From an uncultured Rikenellaceae bacterium (GTDB lineage Bacteria > Bacteroidota > Bacteroidia > Bacteroidales > Rikenellaceae): a stretch of 32,915 bases of DNA. Shown here in pieces: positions 32,885 to 32,915 of this stretch. The number at the start of each line of letters is the position of its first letter. Position 1 is the stretch's first letter. Location: the NCBI GenBank assembly GCA_947038405.1, contig CAMQVY010000022.1, positions 1-32,915 on the forward strand, written 5' to 3'. Below the pieces are notes generated by a model. It was given only the letters and a program-made list of their open reading frames with translations. It did not search any database and was not told the DNA's origin. A program made the position numbers and the translations under genes.

Positions 32885-32915
32885 TTGTGAGACGAATTAA
32901 TGCTTTTTACCTTTG
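32885..32915 (+). promoter_or_regulatory. Promoter running off the window end
   Basis: TTG (32885-32887), 20 bases, TACCTTTG in the last eight bases (32908-32915). It implies a plus-strand gene starting beyond the window. Confidence 0.55.

Overview
The window reads as an AT-rich chromosomal segment of a Bacteroidetes bacterium, most likely order Bacteroidales. The evidence is: promoter boxes of the Bacteroidetes type (TAnnTTTG, with TTG or TTTG about 19-20 bases upstream) in front of tRNA genes and operons; A-rich leaders in place of clear Shine-Dalgarno sites; tRNA genes without an encoded CCA; many lipoproteins; and housekeeping proteins (597-residue S1, MsrB-MsrA fusion, RpoN, PAP2-like protein) that look Bacteroidetes-like. 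Species cannot be fixed from the sequence alone.

Layout. 206-916 (-) is a DUF169 protein. 1104-4653 (-) is a three-gene cell-wall operon: alpha/beta hydrolase, a MurF-like ligase with an N-terminal membrane domain, and a D-Ala-D-Ala-type ligase. 4895-6148 (+) carries two tandem NlpE-like lipoproteins with a shared, partly identical C-terminal domain, and a small membrane protein. 6229-8419 (+) is coaD-lpxD-ruvC. 8534-9789 is a roughly 1.5 kb gene-poor tRNA region (Arg-ACG, Asp-GTC, Pro-TGG) with a decayed ISL3-type transposase remnant. 9968-11734 (-) is HAD hydrolase, tpx and ispF, divergent from pepD (11845-13296, +). groEL/groES (13382-15415, -) and a deaD-type helicase with an RGG-like repeat tail (15668-17698, -) follow. 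Then come an exported MsrB-MsrA fusion (+), a TGS/uridine-kinase-like nucleoside kinase (-), rpsA and rnz (+), a truncated LacZ-like protein that has lost its catalytic residues (-), a lipoprotein (+), asnS, rpoN with an overlapping PAP2-like membrane gene, an exported C1 peptidase, a possible small RNA and tRNA-Phe (GAA).

Most genes do core work: cell wall and lipid A precursors, CoA, isoprenoids, protein folding, RNA metabolism, translation and redox repair. I see no CRISPR array, restriction system, phage, toxin-antitoxin pair or intact mobile element, and no clear new multi-gene system. The points most worth following up are: the hydrolase/membrane-MurF/Ddl operon; the LacZ-derived pseudoenzyme; the lipoprotein pair with a homogenised C-terminal domain; a terminator-like hairpin in the deaD leader; a hairpin at the start of the rpsA leader; and a candidate structured transcript at about 32274-32546 with alternative pairings and its own promoter-like box and terminator-like end.
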